DNA from: Oceanobacillus damuensis
GTDB taxonomy: Bacteria; Bacillota; Bacilli; Bacillales; Amphibacillaceae
Length of the DNA: 64,000 bases
NCBI RefSeq assembly: GCF_001618145.1
Contig: NZ_KV392043.1
Location: 127,726-191,725, forward strand
Reading direction: 5' to 3'
Position 1 is the stretch's first letter, and each line of letters starts with the position of its first letter. The position numbers and the translations under genes are program-made. Shown one piece after another: positions 20,172 to 31,505 of the stretch. The notes under the pieces were generated by a model. The model was given only the letters and a program-made list of their open reading frames with translations. It was not told the origin of the DNA and ran no database searches.

Positions 20172-22391
20172 ATGAGTCAGACGATTGACGAAATGATAAA
20201 TGGATTGAATAAAGAGCAGCAGGAAGCTGTCAGACATACAGAAGGCCCACTATTGATCATGGCTGGGGCAGGGAGCGGAAAAACAAGAGTATTAACACAT
20301 CGTATCGCGTACTTGATGGGAGAAAAAGAAGTTTCTCCAAGAAATATTCTTGCCATTACATTTACGAATAAGGCTGCGAGAGAGATGAAAGATCGTGTGA
20401 GCAGGCTTGTCGGCCGACAGGGAGAGAATATGTGGGTATCCACCTTCCACTCGATGTGTGTGCGGATTTTGCGCAGGGATATCGACCGGATCGGCTACAA
20501 CAGCAGTTTTACCATTCTCGACAGTGGTGATCAGCTGTCTGTTGTGAAGCAGGTGCTTAAAAATTTAAATATTGACCCGAAAAAGTTTGACCCTCGTGCC
20601 ATGCTCGGGCAGATCAGTGCGGCAAAAAACGAGCTGATTACCGATGTGGAGTTTACCAAGAATGCTGGTAACTTTTATGATGTACAGGTTGCAAAGGTTT
20701 ATGAAGGCTATCAAAAGATGCTGCGGAAAAATCAGTCCCTCGATTTTGACGATTTAATCATGCAGACGATCCATCTGTTTGAACGAGTGCCTGAGGTGCT
20801 GGAATATTACCAGCGGCGTTTCCAGTATATTCACGTTGATGAGTATCAGGATACGAACCATGCGCAATATTTCCTTGTCAAGCAGCTGGCAAGCCGTTAT
20901 CAGAACCTATGTGTTGTCGGTGACTCGGATCAGTCGATCTATCGCTGGAGGGGTGCAGATATAGCGAATATCCTATCTTTTGAAAAGGATTATCCGAAAG
21001 CACGGACGGTCTTCCTCGAACAAAATTATCGTTCGACGAAATCCATTCTTGCTGCTGCAAATAAAGTAATTGGAAATAACTCCGGGCGCAAGCCTAAAAA
21101 TCTTTGGACCGAAAATGCAGACGGGAAAAAGATTAATTACTTCCAGGGGGCGACAGAACAGGAAGAAGCCCTGTATGTGACGGATAAGATACAGGAACTG
21201 ATGAGAAACGAAGGGTACACCCCCGGTGACGTAGCCATTTTATACCGTACAAACGCACAATCCCGTGCGATAGAGGATACCTTTTTAAAATCCGGTATTT
21301 CCTACCAAATGGTTGGTGGACAGAAATTCTACGACCGCAAAGAAATCAAGGATATGGTTGCATATCTCCGGCTGATCACGAATCCGGATGACGATCTGAG
21401 CTTTGAGCGTGTCGTCAATGTACCGAAACGCGGGATTGGGAAGACTTCTGTGGAGCGTCTTCGTGCACATGCAGCACAGCATGATATTTCAATGTATGAA
21501 GCAGTGAAAGAGGTCGATTTTACGGGAGTTTCTGGGAAAGCGGCTAATGCACTGGCAGAGTTCGGTAACTTAATTAAAACATTAACACAGCAGCAGGAAT
21601 TTCTTACTGCGACAGATATGGTTGAAGCGGTCCTGCAACGGACAGGCTATGAGGAAATGCTTAAAAATGAGAAATCAATCGAAGCACAGAGCCGTTTGGA
21701 AAACCTGGAAGAGTTTATGACAGTAACACAGGATTTTGAAGAAACAAGCGAAGACAAGACACTGATCGCATTTTTGACAGATCTCGCTCTAATTGCAGAC
21801 ATTGACCGTGTTGATGAAGAAGATCCTGAAAACGCGGAAAAAATTACTTTAATGACATTGCATGCAGCTAAGGGATTGGAGTTTCCGGTTGTCTTTTTAA
21901 TTGGTATGGAGGAAAATGTTTTCCCTCATAGCCGTTCCATGATGGATGATGAAGAAATGGAAGAGGAACGCCGCCTCGCATATGTCGGTATTACCCGGGC
22001 GGAAAAGGAATTATATCTAACCCATGCCAAGATGCGCACACTTTATGGTAGAACGAACATGAATCCAATCAGCCGGTTTATCAATGAAATTCCCGAAGAA
22101 CTGATAGATGGTATTGAACAGGCAAGAAACTCCATGTTCGGAAGGTCGATTGAACGGCCTAAAGACAAACCAGCCCCAATAAAGAGAAGGGCAGAACGTA
22201 TGCATAAAACAACTGGCACCGAAAGCAAGGATTGGTCTGCGGGGGATAAGGCGAACCATAAAAAATGGGGTGTTGGAACGGTTGTTAAGGTACAGGGTGA
22301 AGGGGATAAAATGGAATTGGATGTCGCATTCCCGGCTCCTGTCGGCATCAAACGACTCTTAGCTGAATTTGCGCCAATCACGAAAGAATAG
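20172..22391 (+). CDS. pcrA: ATP-dependent DNA helicase PcrA
   Basis: A 739-residue superfamily 1A 3'-5' helicase (UvrD/PcrA) for repair, rolling-circle replication and removal of RecA filaments and stalled RNA polymerase. Walker A AGAGSGKT is at 31-38, motif II is VDEYQDTNH near 224, then [13 protein letters not shown] and [15 protein letters not shown]. The C-terminal segment after residue 680 ([11 protein letters not shown]) is the Tudor-like RNA-polymerase-binding region. Order pcrB-pcrA-ligA is as in B. subtilis. Confidence 0.98.
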   Translation: MSQTIDEMINGLNKEQQEAVRHTEGPLLIMAGAGSGKTRVLTHRIAYLMGEKEVSPRNILAITFTNKAAREMKDRVSRLVGRQGENMWVSTFHSMCVRILRRDIDRIGYNSSFTILDSGDQLSVVKQVLKNLNIDPKKFDPRAMLGQISAAKNELITDVEFTKNAGNFYDVQVAKVYEGYQKMLRKNQSLDFDDLIMQTIHLFERVPEVLEYYQRRFQYIHVDEYQDTNHAQYFLVKQLASRYQNLCVVGDSDQSIYRWRGADIANILSFEKDYPKARTVFLEQNYRSTKSILAAANKVIGNNSGRKPKNLWTENADGKKINYFQGATEQEEALYVTDKIQELMRNEGYTPGDVAILYRTNAQSRAIEDTFLKSGISYQMVGGQKFYDRKEIKDMVAYLRLITNPDDDLSFERVVNVPKRGIGKTSVERLRAHAAQHDISMYEAVKEVDFTGVSGKAANALAEFGNLIKTLTQQQEFLTATDMVEAVLQRTGYEEMLKNEKSIEAQSRLENLEEFMTVTQDFEETSEDKTLIAFLTDLALIADIDRVDEEDPENAEKITLMTLHAAKGLEFPVVFLIGMEENVFPHSRSMMDDEEMEEERRLAYVGITRAEKELYLTHAKMRTLYGRTNMNPISRFINEIPEELIDGIEQARNSMFGRSIERPKDKPAPIKRRAERMHKTTGTESKDWSAGDKANHKKWGVGTVVKVQGEGDKMELDVAFPAPVGIKRLLAEFAPITKE

Positions 22392-24410
<2,019 letters not shown>

Positions 24411-24422
24411 GGAGTGTTTCAC

Positions 24423-25526
24423 TTGAAAAAAATAAGTGCGTTATTATTAGGTACACTCCTTTTTATAACAGGCTGTGTACAAGATTCAAATGAAGAAGTT
24501 CTGCAAAATGATACGACGGAGCAGGAAACGTCGATTGTTCCGAGTTATCAATTATCTGATGAAAACTACCGAATGATCCTCCCTTACAAAACAAGTCAGG
24601 CAAGGGGAGTAATTGTTAACCAGATGGCCAACCGTGTCGATATTGACGAGATGGAAGAAGGTCTCCGGAGATTGTCCAAAGAAGTATATGACCCGAACGA
24701 ATTATATTTTCAGGAAGGACAGTACTTAGATTCAAGTACAATATACTCGTGGATCGATGAGCTTAACCCGGTAGTGGAGAAGGGAGCCGATGAAGATACG
24801 TATCGGGAAAACCCTCGATATCTATCCCACATCCTTGAACAAAATTACATGAGACATAATGAAGACCAAACCGTGGAACTTGCAGGCCTGTCCCTCGGGA
24901 TTGCTATGAAATCTGTTTATCGTTTTCAGACGGAAACAGGTGGGCCATATTATTATGAAAATATATCTGAACAAGAAATGCTCTCCCAGGCAAATGAGAT
25001 TGCCCAAACGATTGTCCAGGAAATCCGCCAAATGGATGGGATGATGGAAGTACCCATTATGGTTGCCATCTACCAGGAAGAAGAACAGGCTTCTCCCGTA
25101 CCAGGGAATTTTGTCGCTAAAGCGAACGTTCCAGGCGGCAGCAGTGCCGTAGAGAATTGGCAATCTGTGAATGAAGAAAATATTCTATTCCCATCCACTG
25201 AAGGAAGAGAAAAATATTATGATGATCAGGAAATCGTTTCCAGCTTCGGAAACGAAATTGCACAATTCTTTCCTAATTACGTTGGATTGATTGGCGAAGG
25301 GTTTTACATTGATGAAGAACTCCAGAAACTTACCATTGAAATACCGATAGAATTTTATGGAAAAGCTGAGGTTCTTGGTTTTACCCAATATGCATATGGA
25401 CTCGTTCAGGAGATGTTCCCGAATTACTATGATCTTGAAATCAATGTCACTTCGAGTCAGAAGGTGGAAAGCCTGATTTACCGTAATGCAGGTGATGAGA
25501 CACCTACTGTACACATATACCATTAG
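24423..25526 (+). CDS. camS: CamS family lipoprotein (YerH)
   Basis: A 367-residue lipoprotein of the CamS sex-pheromone precursor family (YerH in B. subtilis). The signal peptide ends FITGC with lipid Cys18. In enterococci the cAM373-type peptide is cut from the end of such a signal peptide; here that part ends LLFITG, so pheromone activity is not implied. TTG 24423 is 8 nt after taaggag. Position after ligA is conserved in Bacillaceae. Confidence 0.9.
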   Translation: MKKISALLLGTLLFITGCVQDSNEEVLQNDTTEQETSIVPSYQLSDENYRMILPYKTSQARGVIVNQMANRVDIDEMEEGLRRLSKEVYDPNELYFQEGQYLDSSTIYSWIDELNPVVEKGADEDTYRENPRYLSHILEQNYMRHNEDQTVELAGLSLGIAMKSVYRFQTETGGPYYYENISEQEMLSQANEIAQTIVQEIRQMDGMMEVPIMVAIYQEEEQASPVPGNFVAKANVPGGSSAVENWQSVNEENILFPSTEGREKYYDDQEIVSSFGNEIAQFFPNYVGLIGEGFYIDEELQKLTIEIPIEFYGKAEVLGFTQYAYGLVQEMFPNYYDLEINVTSSQKVESLIYRNAGDETPTVHIYH

Positions 25527-25527
25527 A

Positions 25528-25698
25528 TTATAAGGAGCTGTTCAAAAAGGCCGGTAAAAAGGATAGATTGAATTTCGCAGGATGCTTGCTTTCTTTGTTC
25601 CTTGGAAAAGCAATACACTTTCCGAGGTGGTCGTTTGTTCACGCTAAAACAGTCAAGCAGCTTGTGATTATTATCCCCTTTTTGAACAAGCACTATAA
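25528..25698. repeat. MITE-like repeat, copy 1
   Basis: A 171-bp element with imperfect terminal inverted repeats: ttataaggagctgttcaaaa at the left against the complement of ttttgaacaagcactataa at the right. Internal text (ccggtaaaaa, gaatttcgc, gcttgctt) recurs in a second copy at 61545-61710. It has no ORF of note. It sits 2 bp after the camS stop codon. Confidence 0.8.
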
Positions 25699-25705
25699 GA
25701 TGAAT

Positions 25706-25745
25706 TGAATGCCGTCTGGTTTAACGCGGCATTCATTCGGCTTTA
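25706..25745 (+). terminator. Probable terminator of the pcrB-camS cluster
   Basis: tgaatgccg (25706-25714) pairs with cggcattca (25727-25735), followed by ttcggctttaatta. The T-tract is poor. Confidence 0.5.
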
Positions 25746-25836
25746 ATTATTTTAATATTCCGCCTTTGGTGGTGTGATATACATCATATTACCAATTTAC
25801 CATTTTTCAGCTTGAAAATTCGTAAAATCGCTAGGA

Positions 25837-25866
25837 GTTTTCCTATATCAGGAAAACAGGAAACTT
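25837..25866 (+). promoter_or_regulatory. Inverted repeat upstream of the NprR-like gene
   Basis: gttttcct (25837-25844) and aggaaaac (25850-25857) form a perfect inverted repeat, followed by aggaaactttttt. It can be a terminator hairpin or an operator; it lies about 70 bp before the -10 of the regulator gene. Confidence 0.45.
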
Positions 25867-25927
25867 TTTTATGACTTAAAACACGGTTAACCCCTATGAT
25901 TTTCCCAATATGAATTCTTGGAAACTA

Positions 25928-25936
25928 TGATATAAT
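25928..25936 (+). promoter_or_regulatory. Extended -10 promoter for the NprR-like gene
   Basis: TGATATAAT is a perfect extended -10 (TGN-TATAAT), 46 bp before the TTG start. No good -35 is present at 17 bp, which is common for extended -10 promoters. Confidence 0.6.
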
Positions 25937-25981
25937 GAGGTTAATTAAAATATTTCTGAATTTGATGATAGGGTGGGTATT

Positions 25982-27250
25982 TTGATAGAGATAGGGTCAT
26001 TTATAAAACTGCAGCGTACCAAACAGGAAATGACTTTAGGTGAACTTTCTGAAGGGATTGTATCTGTATCCTATTTATCAAAAATTGAAAACCAAAAAAC
26101 CCAGGCAAGCCCAGAGATCATACAATTACTGTGTAATCGCCTAGGTATTGAAGTGGACAACAATCAGGAAGAAGCTATTAAAGAGAAATGCCAGCAATGG
26201 TACAGCATGTTGTTTGAGGTTAGTGACAAAGATGAAGTTATTGCAACATATAAAGAAATCCAGGAAATGATGGATAAAAACCTTTCTGACAGCCTGATGA
26301 TGTTTGAGATTCATAAGATCAGGTATTATCTGATTCTGGGTGAATATGATGAGGCACTGAAAAAGATCAATGAGCTGAGTGAGATTTCAGGTACATTCGA
26401 TAATTTACAGCAGTATTATTGGTTTAAGTTTAGAGGGAATTATAACTCTTCTTCGGGAAATCAAAACCAAGCAATGTATTATTATAAGCTAGCTGAAGAA
26501 AGAATTAGCAGACTAGAGATAGAAGAAAATGAAATTGCCGATCTTCAATACATTATAGCAATCACTCAAAGTAAATTGAGAAATACATTAGAAGCTATAG
26601 ATTATGCTAATAAGTCTTTAAATATATTCATGAAACAATATAACTTTATTCGATGTGCACAGTGTCATAACGTTCTGGGAATTTCCTATAGAAGAATAAA
26701 GTTATATGATAAAGCAATCAAAAACTTTAACTTGGCACTCCATCTTGGAAAACTTGACAAAAATAAACAGTTAATTCAGCTTACCAACCAAAATCTAGGC
26801 TATCTATATTCAACAAAGGGAGATTCTGTTGAAGCAATTAAGCATTATAAAGAAATAATATTTGATTGTGAAGTTGATATTGTTGAAAGATTAGCTTCAG
26901 TATCTTCATTGGTAAGGGAATACTATAATATTAAAAATTACCAAGAGGCACGAAATAGTATCAAATATGGATTAAAATTGATTGAGGAAGTTCAAGATAT
27001 GGAGCCTTATAAAATTTTTTATTATGTAATTTACACATACAATTATTTACTTAGCGAAAAATTTGACAAGTTTGAAACTCTAGTAGCCAAGGAATTTATC
27101 CCTTACCTAAAACTTCATAAGGATTATGCCAGCATAGTGATTTATGCAGAATTATTAGCTAAACATTATGAGAAGCTATTCAAATATAAGGATGCAGCGA
27201 AATATTACAAAGAGGCTAACTTTGCCTATGAGCAAATTTCTAATATTTAA
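25982..27250 (+). CDS. RRNPP quorum-sensing regulator, NprR-like
   Basis: A cytoplasmic peptide-responsive transcription regulator of about 422 residues. Residues 5-58 form an XRE-type helix-turn-helix (MTLGELSEGIVSVSYLSKIE). The remainder is a series of helical TPR hairpins (for example LGEYDEALKKINEL, LRNTLEAIDYANKSL, KLYDKAIKNFNLALHL, YKDAAKYYKEANFAYE). Length is close to NprR (about 423 aa) and well above PlcR (about 285). A secreted pro-peptide gene follows 25 nt downstream, the diagnostic arrangement for RRNPP systems. TTG 25982 is favoured by SD ataggg; GTG 25973 is also in frame. AT content rises in its second half, which may indicate transfer. Confidence 0.85.
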   Translation: MIEIGSFIKLQRTKQEMTLGELSEGIVSVSYLSKIENQKTQASPEIIQLLCNRLGIEVDNNQEEAIKEKCQQWYSMLFEVSDKDEVIATYKEIQEMMDKNLSDSLMMFEIHKIRYYLILGEYDEALKKINELSEISGTFDNLQQYYWFKFRGNYNSSSGNQNQAMYYYKLAEERISRLEIEENEIADLQYIIAITQSKLRNTLEAIDYANKSLNIFMKQYNFIRCAQCHNVLGISYRRIKLYDKAIKNFNLALHLGKLDKNKQLIQLTNQNLGYLYSTKGDSVEAIKHYKEIIFDCEVDIVERLASVSSLVREYYNIKNYQEARNSIKYGLKLIEEVQDMEPYKIFYYVIYTYNYLLSEKFDKFETLVAKEFIPYLKLHKDYASIVIYAELLAKHYEKLFKYKDAAKYYKEANFAYEQISNI

Positions 27251-27275
27251 TTTCACTTGGAAAGGGGGGAGTAAA

Positions 27276-27419
27276 ATGAAGAAGCTATTAGCAGGACTAT
27301 CATTAGTTGCTCTATTGGTTGGTGGATTTGCATTCGTACAGGATAATAATGCAACAGATTTAACAATGGATAGAGAACCAACTATCTACGGAACAAGCAG
27401 TACTACTGTACAATTCTAA
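27276..27419 (+). CDS. NprX/PapR-like secreted signalling pro-peptide
   Basis: A 47-residue exported pro-peptide. MKKLL plus a hydrophobic core (residues 4-21) forms a Sec signal, followed by a polar C-terminal part. Residues 33-39, REPTIYG, share the x-x-P-x-I-x-G pattern of the NprX heptapeptide SKPDIVG of the Bacillus cereus group. The extreme C-terminus SSTTVQF is an alternative mature peptide, PapR-style. SD aaaggggggag sits 5 nt before the ATG, and a terminator follows. Expected life cycle: export, extracellular trimming, re-import by an oligopeptide permease and binding to the TPR regulator upstream. The pairing is inferred from gene order. Confidence 0.8.
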   Translation: MKKLLAGLSLVALLVGGFAFVQDNNATDLTMDREPTIYGTSSTTVQF

Positions 27420-27479
27420 TCAGTAATAATCAGTTTTTAATCAATTTGTTTTTTACCCTATTACTATATGATGGATTGA

Positions 27480-27517
27480 CCTGAAACGGCGTGGAACCTG
27501 TTTCAGGTATTTTTTTG
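27480..27517 (+). terminator. Terminator after the pro-peptide gene
   Basis: cctgaaac (27480-27487) pairs with gtttcagg (27500-27507), followed by tattttttt. Confidence 0.9.
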
Positions 27518-27846
27518 CATTTTTAGGGAAAATTAAGCTTTGCAGGATATTTTTTTAAAAAAATTTTTTTCACTTTAAATGTGTAGGTAAAAGCAGTTAT
27601 ATGGATGAAATTGTAGCATTTTATGTTATCTGCGACTTCTATCCGTATAATGTCGCTATATCCAATTTTATAAAAATATATGGCTGAATATACCCAAATT
27701 ATAATTGTGAAAAAGCTTGTAAATAGCGGTATATCAACTTTCTCCGCTTGAAATTAATCCTAATCTGTGAAATCATAGTTGGGTCCCACTCGCGGAGAAG
27801 TCAAATAAAAATAGAAAAAGAATTTAAATCATGGGAGGTAGAAAGG
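27518..27846. other. AT-rich gap before the symporter genes
   Basis: About 330 bp without a gene. It has A/T runs (ttttttaaaaaaatttttttc near 27550) and one isolated TATAAT at 27646-27651 without a matching -35. It presumably holds the promoter of the symporter pair, which I cannot fix. Confidence 0.4.
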
Positions 27847-27951
27847 ATGGAATATGCAATTAGGGGAGTAACTTGGTTTTGGTTATTTGTACCAATGCCG
27901 ATCGTATTATTATTATCCATCATTACATTGTTTACAGAGAGGAGAAAATAA
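27847..27951 (+). CDS. 34-aa membrane peptide, probable symporter accessory subunit
   Basis: A 34-residue peptide with one hydrophobic helix (about residues 9-28, WFWLFVPMPIVLLLSIITLF) and a basic end (ERRK). SD gggaggtagaaagg precedes the ATG. It ends 3 nt before the sodium/proline symporter start. Small single-span proteins coded directly before sodium/solute symporters are known as accessory subunits; the role here is inferred from position. Confidence 0.65.
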   Translation: MEYAIRGVTWFWLFVPMPIVLLLSIITLFTERRK

Positions 27952-27954
27952 AGA

Positions 27955-29478
27955 GTGAGTCTTACAACATTAATTACTTTTATCGTATATTTACTTGGAA
28001 TGCTTGTAATTGGTTTAGTTATGTATTACCGAACTAATAATTTATCGGATTATGTTCTAGGAGGCAGAAATCTGGGGCCTGGTGTAGCGGCATTGAGTGC
28101 CGGTGCTTCGGATATGAGTGGATGGCTCTTGCTTGGTTTGCCTGGTGCGGTATATGCAACGGGGATGGCAGAGGCCTGGATGGCAATAGGACTAGCGATT
28201 GGTGCCTATCTGAACTGGCAATTCATCGCAAAACGTTTGCGCGTCTATACAGAGGTATCGGATAATGCCATCACACTTCCGGATTTTCTCGAAAACCGTT
28301 TTAAAGATAAGTCACATATTCTCCGCGTTTTATCTGCGTTAGTAATCTTACTGTTCTTTACATTCTACACTTCTTCAGGGATGGTAGCGGGAGCGAAACT
28401 CTTTGAAGCATCTTTTGGTCTTTCCTATGAATCCGCATTGTGGATTGGAGCTATTGTCGTAGTAGGGTACACATTACTCGGAGGTTTCCTTGCTGTAGCT
28501 TGGACTGATTTCATTCAAGGGATACTGATGTTCCTTGCATTGATTGTTGTACCGATTGTAGCTTTAAATGAAATGGGAGGTTGGGACGCAGCAGTACAAG
28601 CTGTGGGAGAAATTGATCCAACTCACCTGAATATGGTACAAGGTGTAAGTATAATTGCCATTCTTTCATCGATGGCATGGGGACTTGGCTATTTTGGCCA
28701 ACCACATATCCTGGTAAGATTTATGGCGTTACGTTCAGCGAAAGATGTACCTAAAGCTCGCTTTTATGGTACTGCATGGATGGTACTAGGTTTATATGGT
28801 GCAATCTTTACCGGGTTTATCGGTTTGGCATTTATCAGCACACAAGATGTGTCAGTATTAAGCAGTTTCGGAATTCAAGTTGGAACTGAAAACGGAATCC
28901 AAATGCTGGCTGACCCTGAAAAAATATTTATCGCATTTTCACAGTTATTATTCCACCCGGTAATTGCCGGAATTCTATTAGCGGCAATCCTTTCAGCTAT
29001 CATGAGTACAATTGACTCTCAGTTGCTTGTATCATCTTCAGCTGTAGCGGAAGATTTCTATAAAGCGATTTTCCGTAAAAAGGCTTCAGGCAAAGAGCTT
29101 GTTTGGGTCGGACGAATTGCTACAGTAGTAATTGCATTAATTGCTGTTATTATCGCAATGAATCCAGAGAGCTCAGTACTTGATCTTGTAAGTTACGCTT
29201 GGGCAGGTTTTGGTGCAGCGTTTGGACCATTAATCATCCTTTCCCTATTCTGGAAAGGAGTAACGAGAAATGGTGCGCTTGCAGGTATACTTGTTGGTGC
29301 TCTTACAGTCATTATCTGGGGAGATATGCTTGAAGGCGGGATTTTTGATCTGTATGAATTGCTTCCTGGGTTCATCCTTAGTCTTATCGTTACCATTATT
29401 GTCAGTCTCTTGGGCAAACCTGCTCCAGAAGTTGAAGCAGAGTTTAATCAAGCAGTCGAAATCACTAAAGAAAGATAA
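27955..29478 (+). CDS. putP: Sodium/proline symporter (PutP/OpuE)
   Basis: A 507-residue membrane transporter of the SSS family with about 13 predicted helices, importing proline with Na+. The N-terminal GGRNLGPGVAALSAGASDMSGWL is the PutP signature, including the Na+-site residues. B. subtilis has opuE (osmoprotective proline uptake) at the same place before gatCAB, so osmotic use is likely. GTG start 27955, 11 nt after gaggag. No SigB-type promoter was found. Confidence 0.92.
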   Translation: MSLTTLITFIVYLLGMLVIGLVMYYRTNNLSDYVLGGRNLGPGVAALSAGASDMSGWLLLGLPGAVYATGMAEAWMAIGLAIGAYLNWQFIAKRLRVYTEVSDNAITLPDFLENRFKDKSHILRVLSALVILLFFTFYTSSGMVAGAKLFEASFGLSYESALWIGAIVVVGYTLLGGFLAVAWTDFIQGILMFLALIVVPIVALNEMGGWDAAVQAVGEIDPTHLNMVQGVSIIAILSSMAWGLGYFGQPHILVRFMALRSAKDVPKARFYGTAWMVLGLYGAIFTGFIGLAFISTQDVSVLSSFGIQVGTENGIQMLADPEKIFIAFSQLLFHPVIAGILLAAILSAIMSTIDSQLLVSSSAVAEDFYKAIFRKKASGKELVWVGRIATVVIALIAVIIAMNPESSVLDLVSYAWAGFGAAFGPLIILSLFWKGVTRNGALAGILVGALTVIIWGDMLEGGIFDLYELLPGFILSLIVTIIVSLLGKPAPEVEAEFNQAVEITKER

Positions 29479-29484
29479 TCAAAG

Positions 29485-29517
29485 AACCACTTCTATTAGT
29501 AATAGAGGTGGTTTTTT
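29485..29517 (+). terminator. Terminator after putP
   Basis: aaccacttctatta pairs with taatagaggtggtt and is followed by six T. Confidence 0.92.
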
Positions 29518-29658
29518 GCTTTACTTAGTCAAAATTTGGGATTCTTATGACATGATTTGCCTATAAGTGACTATCTCTGCTATTATCAATAGTGTTATAA
29601 TAGTGAAATGAGAAAATGAAGTAACCTATATAAAACTTCGATATGGAGGTATAACCTA

Positions 29659-29955
29659 ATGGCAGATATATCAAAAGAGCAAGTGAAACACGTGGCACAT
29701 CTGGCAAGGCTTGCTGTTACAGATGAAGCAGTCGAAAAGATGGCAAAAGAATTAAGCTCGATCATCGATTACGCTGAACAGCTGAATGAATTGGATACTG
29801 ATGGTGTCGAGCCAACTACACATGTACTTGACCTGAAAAATGTTATGCGCAAAGATCAGCCAAAAGAGTGGATCACACAAGAGGATGCACTGAAAAATGC
29901 ACCTGATCAAAAGGACGGTCAGTTCCGTGTTCCATCGATATTGGCAGATAGCTAA
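29659..29955 (+). CDS. gatC: Glu-tRNA(Gln)/Asp-tRNA(Asn) amidotransferase subunit GatC
   Basis: A 98-residue small subunit that stabilises GatA and joins it to GatB. The segment [14 protein letters not shown] and the C-terminal FRVPSIL are typical. SD tggaggt precedes the ATG. It is the first gene of gatCAB. Confidence 0.95.
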   Translation: MADISKEQVKHVAHLARLAVTDEAVEKMAKELSSIIDYAEQLNELDTDGVEPTTHVLDLKNVMRKDQPKEWITQEDALKNAPDQKDGQFRVPSILADS

Positions 29956-30038
29956 GCATGTAACTTCTATCTGCAGAAGGCATTTGCCGAAAATGCATAC
30001 ATATGCCAAGTTAACTAAGAAGAGGGAGGGTCACATAG

Positions 30039-31505
30039 ATGCCATTATTTGACCATACGATTAAAGAATTGGAAGAAAAGCTACATAATAAAGAAATTAC
30101 GGTGCAGGATCTGGTGGACGAGTCCTATAAAAGGATTCATGAAGTAGATAGCCAGGTTCATGCTTTTTTAACGTTGGATGAAGAAAATGCACGAGAAAAA
30201 GCCAAAGAACTGGACGAAGCTCAGAACCAATCGGCAAGTCTGTTTGGCATGCCGGGCGGAATCAAAGATAATATTATGACGAAAGGCTTGCGTACTACTT
30301 GTGCAAGTCAATTTCTAGATAACTTTACCGATCCATTATACGATGCGACCGTTGTTCAAAAGCTCGATAAAGAAAAGATCATAAACATTGGGAAACTGAA
30401 TATGGATGAATTCGCAATGGGGTCTTCCAACGAAAATTCCAGCTATAACCCGACAAGAAATCCATGGAACACGGACCACGTCCCTGGGGGCTCCAGTGGA
30501 GGTTCCGCAGCAGCAGTGGCAGCCGGAGAGGTACTATTCTCACTAGGCTCTGATACTGGTGGATCAATCCGCCAGCCTGCAGCATTTTGTGGCGTAGTAG
30601 GCATGAAGCCTACATATGGCCGTGTATCCCGTTTCGGTCTTGTTGCATTTGCTTCATCATTGGATCAAATCGGACCGATCACTCGCTCCGTAGAGGACAA
30701 TGCACGTGTGCTTGAAGTAATTTCCGGGCATGATGAAATGGACTCGACAAGTGCAAATGTAGATGTGCCAAAATATACAGAGGCACTTACAAACGATGTA
30801 AGCGGCCTGAAAATCGCCGTTCCGAAAGAATACTTAGCAGAAGGTGTAGCACCGGAAGTAAGGGAATCTGTGCTTGAAGCATTAAAAGTATATGAATCAC
30901 TTGGCGCTACATGGGAAGAAGTATCCCTTCCGCATTCCAAATATGCTGTAGCAACCTATTACTTATTGTCATCATCCGAAGCTTCTGCCAACCTGGCCCG
31001 TTTTGACGGTGTCCGCTATGGTGTGCGCAGTGAAAATGCCGAAAACATGATTGATATGTTCAAAAAATCCCGCAGCCAAGGATTCGGTCCAGAGGTAAAA
31101 CGCCGAATTATGCTTGGAACATTTGCATTGAGCTCCGGTTACTATGATGCGTATTACAAAAAGGCGCAAAAAGTGCGTACATTGATCAAAAATGATTTCG
31201 ATAAAATCTTTGAAGACTATGATGTAATCATCGGACCTACTACACCTACTCCAGCGTTTAAAGTAGGCGAGAAAACCGATGATCCTTTAACGATGTATGC
31301 AAATGATATTTTGACAATCCCTGTCAATCTTGCAGGTGTACCGGGAATCTCCATTCCATGTGGATTATCTGAAAAAGGTCTCCCGATCGGCTTGCAGATT
31401 ATCGGAAAGTATTTTGACGAAAGCACAGTTTACCGTACTGCACATGCATTTGAGCAGGCAACAGACCATCATAAAAAACGACCTCAGCTTGGAGGTGCCA
31501 ACTAA
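30039..31505 (+). CDS. gatA: Glu-tRNA(Gln) amidotransferase subunit GatA
   Basis: A 488-residue amidase that releases ammonia from glutamine for conversion of misacylated Glu-tRNA(Gln). The amidase-signature Lys-cisSer-Ser triad is visible in GIKDN (about 72-76), [15 protein letters not shown] (about 149) and [10 protein letters not shown] (about 172). Length is typical. It follows gatC by 83 bp and its stop overlaps the gatB start by 1 nt. Confidence 0.97.
   Translation: MPLFDHTIKELEEKLHNKEITVQDLVDESYKRIHEVDSQVHAFLTLDEENAREKAKELDEAQNQSASLFGMPGGIKDNIMTKGLRTTCASQFLDNFTDPLYDATVVQKLDKEKIINIGKLNMDEFAMGSSNENSSYNPTRNPWNTDHVPGGSSGGSAAAVAAGEVLFSLGSDTGGSIRQPAAFCGVVGMKPTYGRVSRFGLVAFASSLDQIGPITRSVEDNARVLEVISGHDEMDSTSANVDVPKYTEALTNDVSGLKIAVPKEYLAEGVAPEVRESVLEALKVYESLGATWEEVSLPHSKYAVATYYLLSSSEASANLARFDGVRYGVRSENAENMIDMFKKSRSQGFGPEVKRRIMLGTFALSSGYYDAYYKKAQKVRTLIKNDFDKIFEDYDVIIGPTTPTPAFKVGEKTDDPLTMYANDILTIPVNLAGVPGISIPCGLSEKGLPIGLQIIGKYFDESTVYRTAHAFEQATDHHKKRPQLGGAN

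Noticed and set aside
24423-24476. cAM373-type pheromone in the CamS signal peptide
   Set aside because: The residues before the lipid Cys do not resemble the known peptide; the family name alone does not show activity.
27775-27800. T-box-like sequence (gggtcccactcgcgg)
   Set aside because: Does not match the conserved T-box core, and the downstream genes are transporters without leader structure.
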